Shown: one piece after another, positions 44,839 to 53,287 of the stretch
Layout: each line of letters starts with the position of its first letter
Numbering within the stretch: the stretch's first letter is position 1
Origin: Pseudomonas nitroreducens
GTDB taxonomy: Bacteria > Pseudomonadota > Gammaproteobacteria > Pseudomonadales > Pseudomonadaceae
Direction of reading: 5' to 3'
Length of the DNA: 64,000 nucleotides
Assembly: GCF_014204515.1 (NCBI RefSeq)
Contig: NZ_JACHLI010000012.1
Coordinates: 62,001-126,000 of the forward strand
Program-made: the position numbers and the translations under genes
The notes under the pieces: generated by a model
What the model was told of the DNA's origin: nothing
Database searches by the model: none
What the model saw: only the letters and a program-made list of their open reading frames with translations

Positions 44839-44867
44839 AAAAAAGCCCGGCAATCGCCGGGCTTTTT
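44839..44867. terminator. bidirectional terminator between the fil-like operon and the ATP-grasp operon
   Basis: AAAAAAGCCCGG-CAATCG-CCGGGCTTTTT stem, serving the plus-strand operon ending at 44615 and the minus-strand operon ending at 44884. Confidence 0.92.
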
Positions 44868-44883
44868 CGTGGGGCAGGGCGCC

Positions 44884-45870
44884 TCAGATTTCCTTCGGCG
44901 GCACGTGGCCGAACAGCTCCTGGGCGAAGCGCACGCGCTCCTCCACCGTCTCCTTCACGCCCTTGGCTGCCAGCTCGGCGATATGCGCCTCGACGGCATG
45001 GGTGCGCAGGGTCAGGCCGCAGTCGTTGGCGATCTGGATGTTCAGCCCGGGGCGGGCGTTGAGTTCGAGGATCAGCGGGCCCTTGTCCTGGTCCAGCACC
45101 ATGTCCACGCCGATGTAGCCCAGGCCGCAGAGTTCGTAGCAGCCGGCGGCGAGCTTCATGAAGCCGTCCCAGAACGGCAGCTGCACGCCGTCCACCGCGT
45201 TGGTGGTGTCGGGATGCTTGCTGATCTTGTTGTTCAGCCAGGTGCCGCGCAGGGTCAGGCCGGTGGCCAGGTCCACACCGACGCCGATGGCGCCCTGGTG
45301 CAGGTTGGCCTTGCCGTTGGACTGGCGGGTCGGCAGGCGCAGCATGGCCATCACCGGGTAGCCCATCAGCACGATGATGCGGATGTCCGGCACGCCCTCG
45401 TAGCTGATGCTCTTGAAGATCTGGTCCGGGGTCACCCGGTACTCGATCAGCGCGCGGTCGCGGTGGCCGCCCAGGGAGTACAGGCCGGTGAGGATGCTGG
45501 AGAGCTGATGCTCGATTTCCTCATGGCTGATGATCCGCCCGGAGACCGTCTTGTAACGGCCCTCGAAGCGGTCGGCGATCACCAGGATGCCGTCGCCGCC
45601 GGCGCCCTGCGCCGGCTTGATGACGAAGTCGCTGCGCTCGCCGATGATTTCCGGCAGGCGCTCGATTTCCTTCTCGGTGGAGATGGTCCCGTACATTTCC
45701 GGAACGTTGATCCCCGCCTCGATGGCGCGCTGCTTGGTGATGATCTTGTCGTCGACGATCGGGAACAGGTGCCGCTGGTTGTACTTGAGCACGTAGTCCG
45801 CGTTGCGTCGGTTGATGCCCATGATGCCTTTGGCTTCCAGGGCTTTCCATCGCTTGATCAGGCCGAACAT
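44884..45870 (-). CDS. alpha-L-glutamate ligase-like ATP-grasp protein
   Basis: 328 aa. ATP-grasp enzyme of the RimK/alpha-L-glutamate-ligase-like type: FVIKPAQGAGGDGILVI (nucleotide lid), GDRALIEYRV-type region and the metal-binding end GYIGVDMVLDQDKGPLILEL followed by NARPG. No membrane segment, so it is cytosolic. It would join an amino acid, probably glutamate, to an unknown acceptor. It begins three bases after the stop of the 7-TM gene, forming a tight three-gene operon with a retropepsin-like protease first. Corresponds to PA1766 in memory. Confidence 0.88.
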   Translation of the reverse strand: MFGLIKRWKALEAKGIMGINRRNADYVLKYNQRHLFPIVDDKIITKQRAIEAGINVPEMYGTISTEKEIERLPEIIGERSDFVIKPAQGAGGDGILVIADRFEGRYKTVSGRIISHEEIEHQLSSILTGLYSLGGHRDRALIEYRVTPDQIFKSISYEGVPDIRIIVLMGYPVMAMLRLPTRQSNGKANLHQGAIGVGVDLATGLTLRGTWLNNKISKHPDTTNAVDGVQLPFWDGFMKLAAGCYELCGLGYIGVDMVLDQDKGPLILELNARPGLNIQIANDCGLTLRTHAVEAHIAELAAKGVKETVEERVRFAQELFGHVPPKEI

Positions 45871-45873
45871 GGC

Positions 45874-47409
45874 TTAGTCCTTGAGGAAGGCTTTGAAGCG
45901 GAACAGTTCGGTCAGGCGGTAACCGCGGTAGCGACCCATCGCCAGCATGAACGACACCAGGATCAGCAGCACGGCCGGGAAGGTGAACACGAAGTACACC
46001 AGCTCCGGTACACGCATCAGCATGTGCGCCAGGGCCGCGGCGAACAGCGTGCCGATGGCGGCTTTCATGGCATGGGCGGCGCCGCGTTCTTCCCAGGTGA
46101 TCGACAGGCGCTCGATGCTCATGGTCAGGATCACCATGGGGAACAGCGCCACCGACAGGCCGCTCTCGAAGCCGAGCTTGTGGCTGAGCAGGCTGATGGC
46201 GGCGATCATCACCACCACGAAGGTCAGTACCACGGACAAGCGCGGCAGCATCTGCAATTTGAGGTGTTCCAGGTACGAGCGTAGCGACAGGCCCAGCGCG
46301 GTGATCACGGTGAACAGGCCGATGCCCCATTGCAGGCCGGTTTCGCGGAAGGCCAGGGCGATCAGCACCGGGGTGAAGGTTCCCAGGGTCTGCACGCCGA
46401 TCAGGTTGCGCAGGATCAGGATCACCAGCACGCCGAAGGGGATCATGATCATGATCTGGAAGGTCTGCTGGGTGGACAGCGGCAGGCCGTACAGCGAGTA
46501 CTCGAGGAACGCCGCGTCGGTGTTCTCGTCGGACAGCTTGGCCAGGCGGATGGCGTTCATCTCGCTGCTGTTCAGGCTGAAGTTGACCTGGGCCTTCTTG
46601 CCGCCCTCGATGGACAGCAGGCTTTCGTCACCCAGCCACCAGATCAGGCGGTCGGCGGGCAGGCCGCGTTCGCCGGTCTCCGGGTTGAAGTACAGCCATT
46701 CCTTGCCGTTGTAGCTGCGCAGCCACAGCTCGGGTTGCTGCGGCTGGTTGGCCACCAGGCGGATGGTGTGCACGCGCTCCAGCGGCACGTGGGCCACCGA
46801 CAGCAGGGTCTCGACCACGTGGGAGCGCTTGTCCAGGCTGGTGTCGCCGGCCAGCAGCAGCTTGACGTTGTCATCGTTGAGGTTGTTGGCGCGCTTGATG
46901 GCTTCGCTGACGAAGGTCTCGACGTCCGCCGAATGCTGGCGGATCGGCGCGATCAGGGCTTCGGCGGCGATCTTGTCCGGGCCTTCCAGGGGCAGGCTGT
47001 CGCGGAAGATCGGGCCTTTCTCCTTGGCCTTCTCAGCGGTGGCACCGGCATAGCGCTTGGTCAGCACCAGGCGGTAGTAGAGGGTCTGCTGGCCGGTGGC
47101 GCGGCGCGAGGACCAGGTCACCTTGCGGTTGCCGTCGGAGCGGTTGATGCCCACGCCATAATTGTTGGAGACGAAGCTCTCGTTGAGGCTGACGTAGTCC
47201 TGGGTCAGCGGCGGCACGAACATCTGCACCTTCACCGGGGTCTTCGGCGTGGCGACGAACTCGACCTTGGCGTCGATGTTCCACAGGTCGTCGGTCTCGG
47301 CTTCGGTCATGGGAATGCCGAGGACGAAGATCTGGTAGGCGGTGATCGCGACGCCCAGCGTCAGCAGGATGGCGATCAGGACCTTCAGATGCAGGGTAAG
47401 AGAGCGCAT
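45874..47409 (-). CDS. inactive transglutaminase fused to seven transmembrane helices
   Basis: 511 aa. One N-terminal helix (LKVLIAILLTLGVAITAYQIFVLG) leads to a periplasmic domain of about 220 residues with a transglutaminase-like fold that lacks an evident Cys-His-Asp triad (only a few Cys, none in the right context). The remaining residues hold seven hydrophobic helices (for example IMIMIPFGVLVILILRNLIG). The arrangement matches the family described as 7TM usually fused to an inactive transglutaminase. It lies between the retropepsin and ligase genes, with stop/start spacing of 3-4 bases. From memory, close relatives have been linked to osmotic stress under names like RloB; unverified. Confidence 0.85.
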   Translation of the reverse strand: MRSLTLHLKVLIAILLTLGVAITAYQIFVLGIPMTEAETDDLWNIDAKVEFVATPKTPVKVQMFVPPLTQDYVSLNESFVSNNYGVGINRSDGNRKVTWSSRRATGQQTLYYRLVLTKRYAGATAEKAKEKGPIFRDSLPLEGPDKIAAEALIAPIRQHSADVETFVSEAIKRANNLNDDNVKLLLAGDTSLDKRSHVVETLLSVAHVPLERVHTIRLVANQPQQPELWLRSYNGKEWLYFNPETGERGLPADRLIWWLGDESLLSIEGGKKAQVNFSLNSSEMNAIRLAKLSDENTDAAFLEYSLYGLPLSTQQTFQIMIMIPFGVLVILILRNLIGVQTLGTFTPVLIALAFRETGLQWGIGLFTVITALGLSLRSYLEHLKLQMLPRLSVVLTFVVVMIAAISLLSHKLGFESGLSVALFPMVILTMSIERLSITWEERGAAHAMKAAIGTLFAAALAHMLMRVPELVYFVFTFPAVLLILVSFMLAMGRYRGYRLTELFRFKAFLKD

Positions 47410-47413
47410 GGGA

Positions 47414-47956
47414 TTACTCGGCAGGTTTCGCTACGGGTTGGCAACCGGGTTTGCCGGCGGCGTATTTCAGGCTCGGGTCGACCAGCGCTCCGAACCGCTT
47501 GAGGGCATCGGAGCCGATCAGCAGCGGGTATTGGAAGGCGCTGCGGTCGGTAAGGTTCACTTCGATGGTGCGCAGGGCCTTGCCCATGCACAGCTGCAGT
47601 TCGATCACCGGGCGGGCGGTGTAGGCCTTGCCCTCGTCGGGATCGTAGTCGCCGTGGCGACGCTTGATCTTGCTGATGCGCGCCAGCGGCTTCTCGATCG
47701 GCTGGCTGTCGGCGGTGTCGGTGGCCAGGTAGAAGCGCACCCAGGTCTCGCCATCGCGCTTGAAGCGCTTGATGTCGCGGGCACTGAGGGAGGCGGTCTT
47801 GGCGCCGGTGTCGAGCTTGGCGGCCAGTTCGATATCCGGATCGTCGATCCGTGCGTACTCGTTCAGGCCATACACGGTCTTGCCGGCGGCCAGGCCGAGG
47901 CTGCAGAAGAGGAGGGTGCTGATCAGCAGCAGTAGGGCTGGGGGCTTGAGTCTCAT
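47414..47956 (-). CDS. retropepsin-like aspartic protease, periplasmic
   Basis: 180 aa. Signal peptide MRLKPPALLLLISTLLFCSLGLAAG, no lipobox. The core has ELAAKLDTGAKTASLSARD, an aspartic-protease active-site motif of the retroviral type (D-T-G) with single-domain length, so it would work as a homodimer. The C-terminal part is LLIGSDALKRFGALVDPS. Older annotations call the family an ATP-dependent zinc protease, which the sequence does not support. First gene of the minus-strand operon; the partners are the 7TM protein and the ATP-grasp ligase. Equivalent to PA1768 by memory. Confidence 0.85.
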   Translation of the reverse strand: MRLKPPALLLLISTLLFCSLGLAAGKTVYGLNEYARIDDPDIELAAKLDTGAKTASLSARDIKRFKRDGETWVRFYLATDTADSQPIEKPLARISKIKRRHGDYDPDEGKAYTARPVIELQLCMGKALRTIEVNLTDRSAFQYPLLIGSDALKRFGALVDPSLKYAAGKPGCQPVAKPAE

Positions 47957-48163
47957 AGGTCCCGGCTGTGAGACGGCCGCATGGCCGCGTGAAAAAGGTC
48001 ATACGGCGAATTCGCCGCCTGCATTGGAAGGTTGCAGGGGCCTGTCGTTCCCAGGCAAATGCGGGCGGCATTCTAGCATGTGACTTTTTTCCGACGACAG
48101 TCGCATGGCGTTCCGTCATCAACCTGTCACCATCATCTGCTCGCCGTTTGCCTGACTTCCAGC

Positions 48164-48189
48164 AAAAAGCCGGCGCGAGGCCGGCTTTA
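48164..48189 (-). terminator. terminator after ppsR
   Basis: Minus-strand stem GCCGGC...GCCGGC followed by TTTTT, 19 bases after the ppsR stop. Confidence 0.8.
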
Positions 48190-48207
48190 TTGTAGAGCCC
48201 GTGACGA

Positions 48208-49026
48208 TCACTTGAGGCGGCGTTCGACACCTTTCTCCACGAGAATCTTGGCGGAGATCTCCTCCACCGAGAAATGCGTGGAGTTGATGTAGGCGATGTT
48301 CTCGCGGCGGAACAGGTTTTCCACCTCGCGGACCTCGAACTCGCACTGGGCGAAGCTGGCATAGCGGCTGTTGGGCTTGCGCTCGTGGCGGATGGCGGTG
48401 AGCCGGTCCGGGTCGATGGTCAGGCCGAACAGCTTGTGCTTGTAGGGCTTGAGCGCATTGGGCAACTGCAGGCGCTCCATGTCCTCTTCGGTCAGCGGGT
48501 AGTTCGCCGCGCGGATGCCGTACTGCAGGGCCATATAAAGGCAGGTCGGGGTCTTGCCGCAGCGCGACACGCCAACCAGGATCAGGTCGGCCTTGTCGTA
48601 GTAGTGGGTGCGGGCGCCGTCGTCGTTGTCGAGGGCGAAGTTCACCGCATCGATCCGCTCCATGTAGTGCGGGTTATGGCCGATGCTGTGGGATTTTCCG
48701 ACGGAATACGAAGAGTCTGAGGATAATTCTTGCTCGAGCGGTGACAAAAAGGTCGAGAAGATGTCAATCATGAACCCGTTGGATTGCGCCAGAACCGAGC
48801 GGATCTCACGATTGACGATGGTGTCGAAGATGATCGGACGCGCCCCGTCCGTCTCCGCGGCCCGATTGATTTGCTGTACCATGACGCGCGCTTTTTCTTC
48901 GGTATCGATGTAAGGTCGCGTCAGTTTGGTGAAGTTGATGTTCTCGAACTGCGCCAGAAGGCTCTGGCCGAGGGTTTCGGCAGTAATGCCGGTGCCGTCG
49001 GAAATGAAGAATGCAGTTCGTTTCAT
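48208..49026 (-). CDS. ppsR: PEP synthetase regulatory protein (bifunctional kinase/pyrophosphorylase)
   Basis: 272 aa. Regulates phosphoenolpyruvate synthetase by ADP-dependent phosphorylation and phosphate-dependent dephosphorylation. Features are MKRTAFFISDGTGITAETLGQ at the N terminus and the P-loop-like GVSRCGKTPTCLYMALQYGI, matching the DUF299/PSRP family. Divergent from ppsA with 165 bases between starts, the usual arrangement. Confidence 0.96.
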   Translation of the reverse strand: MKRTAFFISDGTGITAETLGQSLLAQFENINFTKLTRPYIDTEEKARVMVQQINRAAETDGARPIIFDTIVNREIRSVLAQSNGFMIDIFSTFLSPLEQELSSDSSYSVGKSHSIGHNPHYMERIDAVNFALDNDDGARTHYYDKADLILVGVSRCGKTPTCLYMALQYGIRAANYPLTEEDMERLQLPNALKPYKHKLFGLTIDPDRLTAIRHERKPNSRYASFAQCEFEVREVENLFRRENIAYINSTHFSVEEISAKILVEKGVERRLK

Positions 49027-49191
49027 GTGCGCTGCGGGCCTTATAGGTAGGATCGAATCCTGGTTATGATAGGCCCCACGTTTGCAAGGCCCTTTGCCGG
49101 GGCATTCTCACCCATTTTTCCGGCTCCGGCCAGACGGGTGGGACCGCTCCGACCTGTATGACCTTTTCCAACACTTAGTGGAGAGATCACC

Positions 49192-51561
49192 TTGGTAGAG
49201 TACGTAGTTTCCCTCGATAAGCTCGGCGTCCACGATGTCGAACATGTGGGGGGCAAGAACGCATCCCTGGGCGAAATGATCAGCAACCTCGCCGGTGCCG
49301 GCGTTTCCGTACCGGGCGGCTTCGCCACTACCGCCCAGGCCTACCGTGACTTCCTCGAGCAGAGCGGCCTGAACGAGCGCATCCACGCTGCCCTCGACGC
49401 CCTCGACGTGGACGACGTCAACGCCCTGGCCAAGACCGGCGCGCAGATCCGCCAGTGGGTGATGGACGCCGAGTTCCCCACCCGCCTCGACGCCGAAATC
49501 CGCAAGGCCTTCGCCGAGATGGCCGGCAGCAACGACAACATGGCCGTGGCCGTGCGTTCCTCCGCCACCGCCGAAGACCTGCCGGACGCCTCCTTCGCTG
49601 GTCAGCAGGAAACCTTCCTGAACATCCGCGGCGTGGACAACGTGATCCGCGCGGCCAAGGAAGTCTTCGCTTCCCTCTTCAATGACCGTGCCATCGCCTA
49701 CCGCGTGCACCAGGGCTTCGACCACAAGCTGGTCGCCCTGTCCGCCGGCGTGCAGCGCATGGTCCGCTCGGAAACCGGCACCGCCGGCGTGATGTTCACC
49801 CTGGACACCGAATCCGGCTTCCGTGACGTGGTGTTCATCACCGGCGCCTACGGCCTCGGCGAGACCGTGGTGCAGGGCGCGGTGAACCCCGACGAGTTCT
49901 ACGTCCACAAGCCGACCCTGGAAGCCGGTCGCCCGGCCATCCTGCGTCGCAACCTGGGCAGCAAGGCGATCAAGATGATCTACGGCGACGAAGCCAAGGC
50001 CGGCAAATCGGTCAAGGTGGTCGATGTGGAGAAGGCCGATCGCGCGCGCTTCGCCTTGAGCGACGCCGAAGTGACCGAGCTGGCCAAGCAGGCCCTGATC
50101 ATCGAGAAGCACTACGAGCGTCCGATGGACATCGAGTGGGCCAAGGACGGTGACGACGGCAAGCTGTACATCGTGCAGGCCCGTCCGGAAACCGTGAAGA
50201 GCCGTTCCAGCGCCAACGTCATGGAGCGCTACCTGCTGAAAGAGAAAGGCAAGGTACTGGTCGAAGGCCGCGCCATCGGCCAGCGCATCGGCGCCGGCCC
50301 GGTGAAGGTGATCCACGACGTCTCCGAGATGGACAAGGTCCAGCCGGGCGACGTGCTGGTCTCCGACATGACCGACCCGGATTGGGAGCCGGTGATGAAG
50401 CGCGCCAGCGCCATCGTCACCAACCGCGGCGGGCGTACCTGCCACGCGGCGATCATCGCCCGTGAGCTGGGCATCCCGGCTGTCGTCGGTTGCGGCAACG
50501 CGACCCAGGCGCTGAAGGACGGCCAGCGCGTGACCGTGTCCTGCGCCGAAGGCGACACCGGCCTGATCTACGAAGGCGAACTGGGCTTCGACGTCCGCCA
50601 GAACTCGGTCGACGCCATGCCCGAGCTGCCGTTCAAGATCATGATGAACGTCGGCAACCCGGACCGCGCCTTCGACTTCGCCCAGCTGCCGAACGAAGGG
50701 GTGGGCCTGGCCCGCCTGGAATTCATCATCAACCGCATGATCGGCGTGCACCCCAAGGCGCTGCTGAACTTCGCCAGCCTGCCGGCTGACATCAAGGAAA
50801 GCGTCGAGAAGCGCATTGCCGGTTACGACGATCCGGTCGGCTTCTACGTCGAGAAGCTGGTCGAGGGTGTCAGCACCCTGGCTGCTGCCTTCTGGCCGAA
50901 GAAGGTCATCGTGCGTCTGTCGGACTTCAAGTCCAACGAATACGCCAACCTGATCGGCGGCAAGCTCTACGAGCCGGAAGAAGAGAACCCGATGCTCGGC
51001 TTCCGCGGCGCCTCGCGCTACATCAGCGAATCCTTCCGCGACTGCTTCGAGCTCGAATGCCGCGCGATGAAGAAGGTCCGCAACGAGATGGGCCTGACCA
51101 ACGTCGAGCTGATGGTGCCGTTCGTGCGTACCCTGGGCGAAGCTTCCCAGGTCGTCGAGCTGCTGGCCACCAATGGCCTGAAGCGCGGCGAGAATGGCCT
51201 GAAGGTCATCATGATGTGCGAGCTGCCGTCCAACGCCCTGCTGGCCGACGAGTTCCTCGAGTTCTTCGACGGCTTCTCCATCGGCTCCAACGACCTGACC
51301 CAGCTGACCCTGGGCCTGGACCGCGATTCGGGCATCGTCGCGCACCTGTTCGACGAGCGTAACCCGGCGGTGAAGAAGCTGCTGTCCAATGCCATCCAGG
51401 CATGCAACCGCGCCGGCAAGTACATCGGCATCTGCGGCCAGGGCCCGTCGGACCACCCGGACCTCGCCAAATGGCTGATGGAGCAGGGCATCGAGAGCGT
51501 GTCGCTGAACCCCGACTCGGTCCTCGATACCTGGTTCTTCCTCGCCGAAGGCCAGTCCTGA
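49192..51561 (+). CDS. ppsA: phosphoenolpyruvate synthase
   Basis: 789 aa, TTG start (TTGGTAGAGTACGTA) with GGAGAG just upstream. Converts pyruvate and ATP to PEP for gluconeogenesis. N-terminal nucleotide domain (VEHVGGKNASLGEM, AVRSSATAEDLPDASFAGQQE), the phosphohistidine loop NRGGRTCHAAIIAREL, and the C-terminal TIM-barrel with SFRDCFELECRAMKKVR and IGSNDLTQLTLGLDRD. The closest ATG downstream would remove conserved residues, so TTG is accepted. Divergent from its regulator ppsR. Confidence 0.97.
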   Translation: MVEYVVSLDKLGVHDVEHVGGKNASLGEMISNLAGAGVSVPGGFATTAQAYRDFLEQSGLNERIHAALDALDVDDVNALAKTGAQIRQWVMDAEFPTRLDAEIRKAFAEMAGSNDNMAVAVRSSATAEDLPDASFAGQQETFLNIRGVDNVIRAAKEVFASLFNDRAIAYRVHQGFDHKLVALSAGVQRMVRSETGTAGVMFTLDTESGFRDVVFITGAYGLGETVVQGAVNPDEFYVHKPTLEAGRPAILRRNLGSKAIKMIYGDEAKAGKSVKVVDVEKADRARFALSDAEVTELAKQALIIEKHYERPMDIEWAKDGDDGKLYIVQARPETVKSRSSANVMERYLLKEKGKVLVEGRAIGQRIGAGPVKVIHDVSEMDKVQPGDVLVSDMTDPDWEPVMKRASAIVTNRGGRTCHAAIIARELGIPAVVGCGNATQALKDGQRVTVSCAEGDTGLIYEGELGFDVRQNSVDAMPELPFKIMMNVGNPDRAFDFAQLPNEGVGLARLEFIINRMIGVHPKALLNFASLPADIKESVEKRIAGYDDPVGFYVEKLVEGVSTLAAAFWPKKVIVRLSDFKSNEYANLIGGKLYEPEEENPMLGFRGASRYISESFRDCFELECRAMKKVRNEMGLTNVELMVPFVRTLGEASQVVELLATNGLKRGENGLKVIMMCELPSNALLADEFLEFFDGFSIGSNDLTQLTLGLDRDSGIVAHLFDERNPAVKKLLSNAIQACNRAGKYIGICGQGPSDHPDLAKWLMEQGIESVSLNPDSVLDTWFFLAEGQS

Positions 51562-51585
51562 CGGTTCCTTTTCCATCCTGAAAGG

Positions 51586-51612
51586 GGCGGGTGATTTCAC
51601 CCGCCTTTTTTA
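51586..51612 (+). terminator. terminator after ppsA
   Basis: GGCGGGTG...CACCCGCC hairpin followed by T6, 24 bases after the stop; it ends just before the next start. Confidence 0.9.
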
Positions 51613-51625
51613 TGCAAGCGATTCC

Positions 51626-52600
51626 ATGCAAAGCAGCAGTCAACTCTTTCCCGTCGCCCTGATGAGCGCGGAACTGCGCGGCGACCTCACCGAAGACGTC
51701 TACCGCCTCAAGCCCAATAACAGTCCGGACTCCAGCGTCGAGCTGGCGGTGACCCGTCTTGGCCGTGCGCAAGGCCGCCGCGGCGTGCCGGTGATCCTGC
51801 TGCACGGCAGCTTTTCCAACCGGCGCTTCTGGTTCTCGCCCAAGGGCATCGGCCTGGGGGCGTATCTGGCGCGGGCCGGCTTCGATGTCTGGATCGCCGA
51901 GATGCGCGGCCATGGCCTGTCGCCACGCAACGAGGATTACGACCGCAACCGGGTGGCCGACTATGCCCGTTTCGATCTGCCGGCCATAGCCAGTTTCATC
52001 GTCGAGCAGAGCGGCCAGGCGCCGCACTGGGTCGGCCATTCGCTGGGCGGCGTGACCCTGGCAGCCGCCCTGGGCGGCGGCTATCTGGAGGCAGGGCAGG
52101 CCGCCAGCGTCGCACTCTGTGGCAGCCAGATCAGTCGCACCTACTGGCCACTGAAGCTGCCGCCGGTGACCTGGGGTGGGCGTTTCCTGCTCAGGCGCAT
52201 GGGTGGCCTGTCCGGTTCCCGTCTCAAGCGCGGGCCGGAGGACGAGCCGCTGGGCCTGGCCCTGGAGGCCCTGCACTGGTACAGCCTGTTCGGCCGTTTC
52301 GGCGAGAAGGACAATGACTGGTGGGGCGGGCTGCAGAAGGTCAGCGTGCCCGTGCTGGCGATCGGTTCGGACGGCGACATCCAGGATCCGGCCTGGGCCT
52401 GTCGCAAGCTGCTCGAGCAGTTCGACTCCGACACCCGGGAATTCCTGCACCTGGGTCGGCGCCACGGTTTTTCCGAGGATTTCGGCCATGTCGAGATGCT
52501 CATCAGCAAGGGCGCCCAGCGCGAAGTCTGGCCATTGCTGCAGCATTGGCTGGAGCACAGGGCGTTGCCGCAGGAGCAGGGCGCTCTGGCGCAGGCTTGA
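51626..52600 (+). CDS. alpha/beta-hydrolase
   Basis: 324 aa. Alpha/beta-hydrolase fold with oxyanion strand VILLHGSFSNRRFW, nucleophile elbow HWVGHSLGGVTLA (Ser), a cap region, then GSDGDIQDPAWACRKLLEQF (acid position Asp) and LHLGRRHGFSEDFGHVEML (catalytic His). Probably an esterase or lipase; substrate unknown. No signal peptide is evident. Follows ppsA after its terminator. Corresponds to PA1771 as I recall. Confidence 0.88.
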   Translation: MQSSSQLFPVALMSAELRGDLTEDVYRLKPNNSPDSSVELAVTRLGRAQGRRGVPVILLHGSFSNRRFWFSPKGIGLGAYLARAGFDVWIAEMRGHGLSPRNEDYDRNRVADYARFDLPAIASFIVEQSGQAPHWVGHSLGGVTLAAALGGGYLEAGQAASVALCGSQISRTYWPLKLPPVTWGGRFLLRRMGGLSGSRLKRGPEDEPLGLALEALHWYSLFGRFGEKDNDWWGGLQKVSVPVLAIGSDGDIQDPAWACRKLLEQFDSDTREFLHLGRRHGFSEDFGHVEMLISKGAQREVWPLLQHWLEHRALPQEQGALAQA

Positions 52601-52697
52601 GCTTGGCGCGGCAGGGAGTAGACTGTGACGCCATTGCGGCTTCCGGTCACTTCCAAACCTGGATCCCTGCCCGACTTCATCAAGAGGAGCGTTTTCC

Positions 52698-53186
52698 ATG
52701 CATTACGTCACCCCCGATCTGTGCGATGCCTACCCGGAGCTGGTCCAGGTCGTCGAGCCGATGTTCAGCAACTTCGGCGGACGGGACTCCTTCGGTGGCG
52801 AGATCGTCACCATCAAGTGCTTCGAGGACAACTCGCTGGTCAAGGAGCAGGTCGAGAAGGACGGCAAGGGCAAGGTGCTGGTGGTGGATGGCGGCGGTTC
52901 GCTGCGTCGCGCGCTGCTGGGCGACATGCTGGCCGAGAAGGCCGCGAAGAGCGGCTGGGAAGGCATCGTGGTGTACGGCTGCATCCGTGACGTCGACGTG
53001 ATCGCACAGACCGACCTGGGCGTGCAGGCGCTGGCCAGCCATCCGATGAAGACCGACAAGCGCGGCATCGGTGACCTCAATGTGGCGGTGACCTTCGGCG
53101 GTATCACCTTCCGTCCGGGCGAGTTCGTCTATGCCGACAACAACGGCATCATCGTTTCGCCTAAAGCGTTGAAAATGCCGGAATAA
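52698..53186 (+). CDS. rraA: ribonuclease E inhibitor/regulator RraA-like protein
   Basis: 162 aa. Seen: MHYVTPDLCDAYPELVQVVEPMFSNFG, GGEIVTIKCFEDNSLVKEQV, KVLVVDGGGSLRRALLGDML (the characteristic GG-x-x-R-A-L-x-G-D), CIRDVDVIAQTDLGVQAL and GEFVYADNNGIIVSPKAL. RraA trimers bind RNase E in E. coli; the fold is also used by HMG/CHA aldolases, and the R-D pair of the aldolase site is present here (GCIRDVD), so enzymatic function is possible too. AAGAGGAGCG before the ATG is a good ribosome binding site. Confidence 0.9.
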   Translation: MHYVTPDLCDAYPELVQVVEPMFSNFGGRDSFGGEIVTIKCFEDNSLVKEQVEKDGKGKVLVVDGGGSLRRALLGDMLAEKAAKSGWEGIVVYGCIRDVDVIAQTDLGVQALASHPMKTDKRGIGDLNVAVTFGGITFRPGEFVYADNNGIIVSPKALKMPE

Positions 53187-53215
53187 TTCGAACCTTCCAG
53201 GAAGAGTTCGGGTCA

Positions 53216-53245
53216 ATGCCGGAAGCGCAAGCTTCCGGCATTTTT
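53216..53245 (+). terminator. terminator after rraA
   Basis: ATGCCGGAAGC...GCTTCCGGCAT stem with TTTTTC tail, 30 bases after the rraA stop. Confidence 0.9.
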
Positions 53246-53287
53246 CATGGGGCTTCGCGACGGCGATTCTGAATGAAGGAACAGGGC

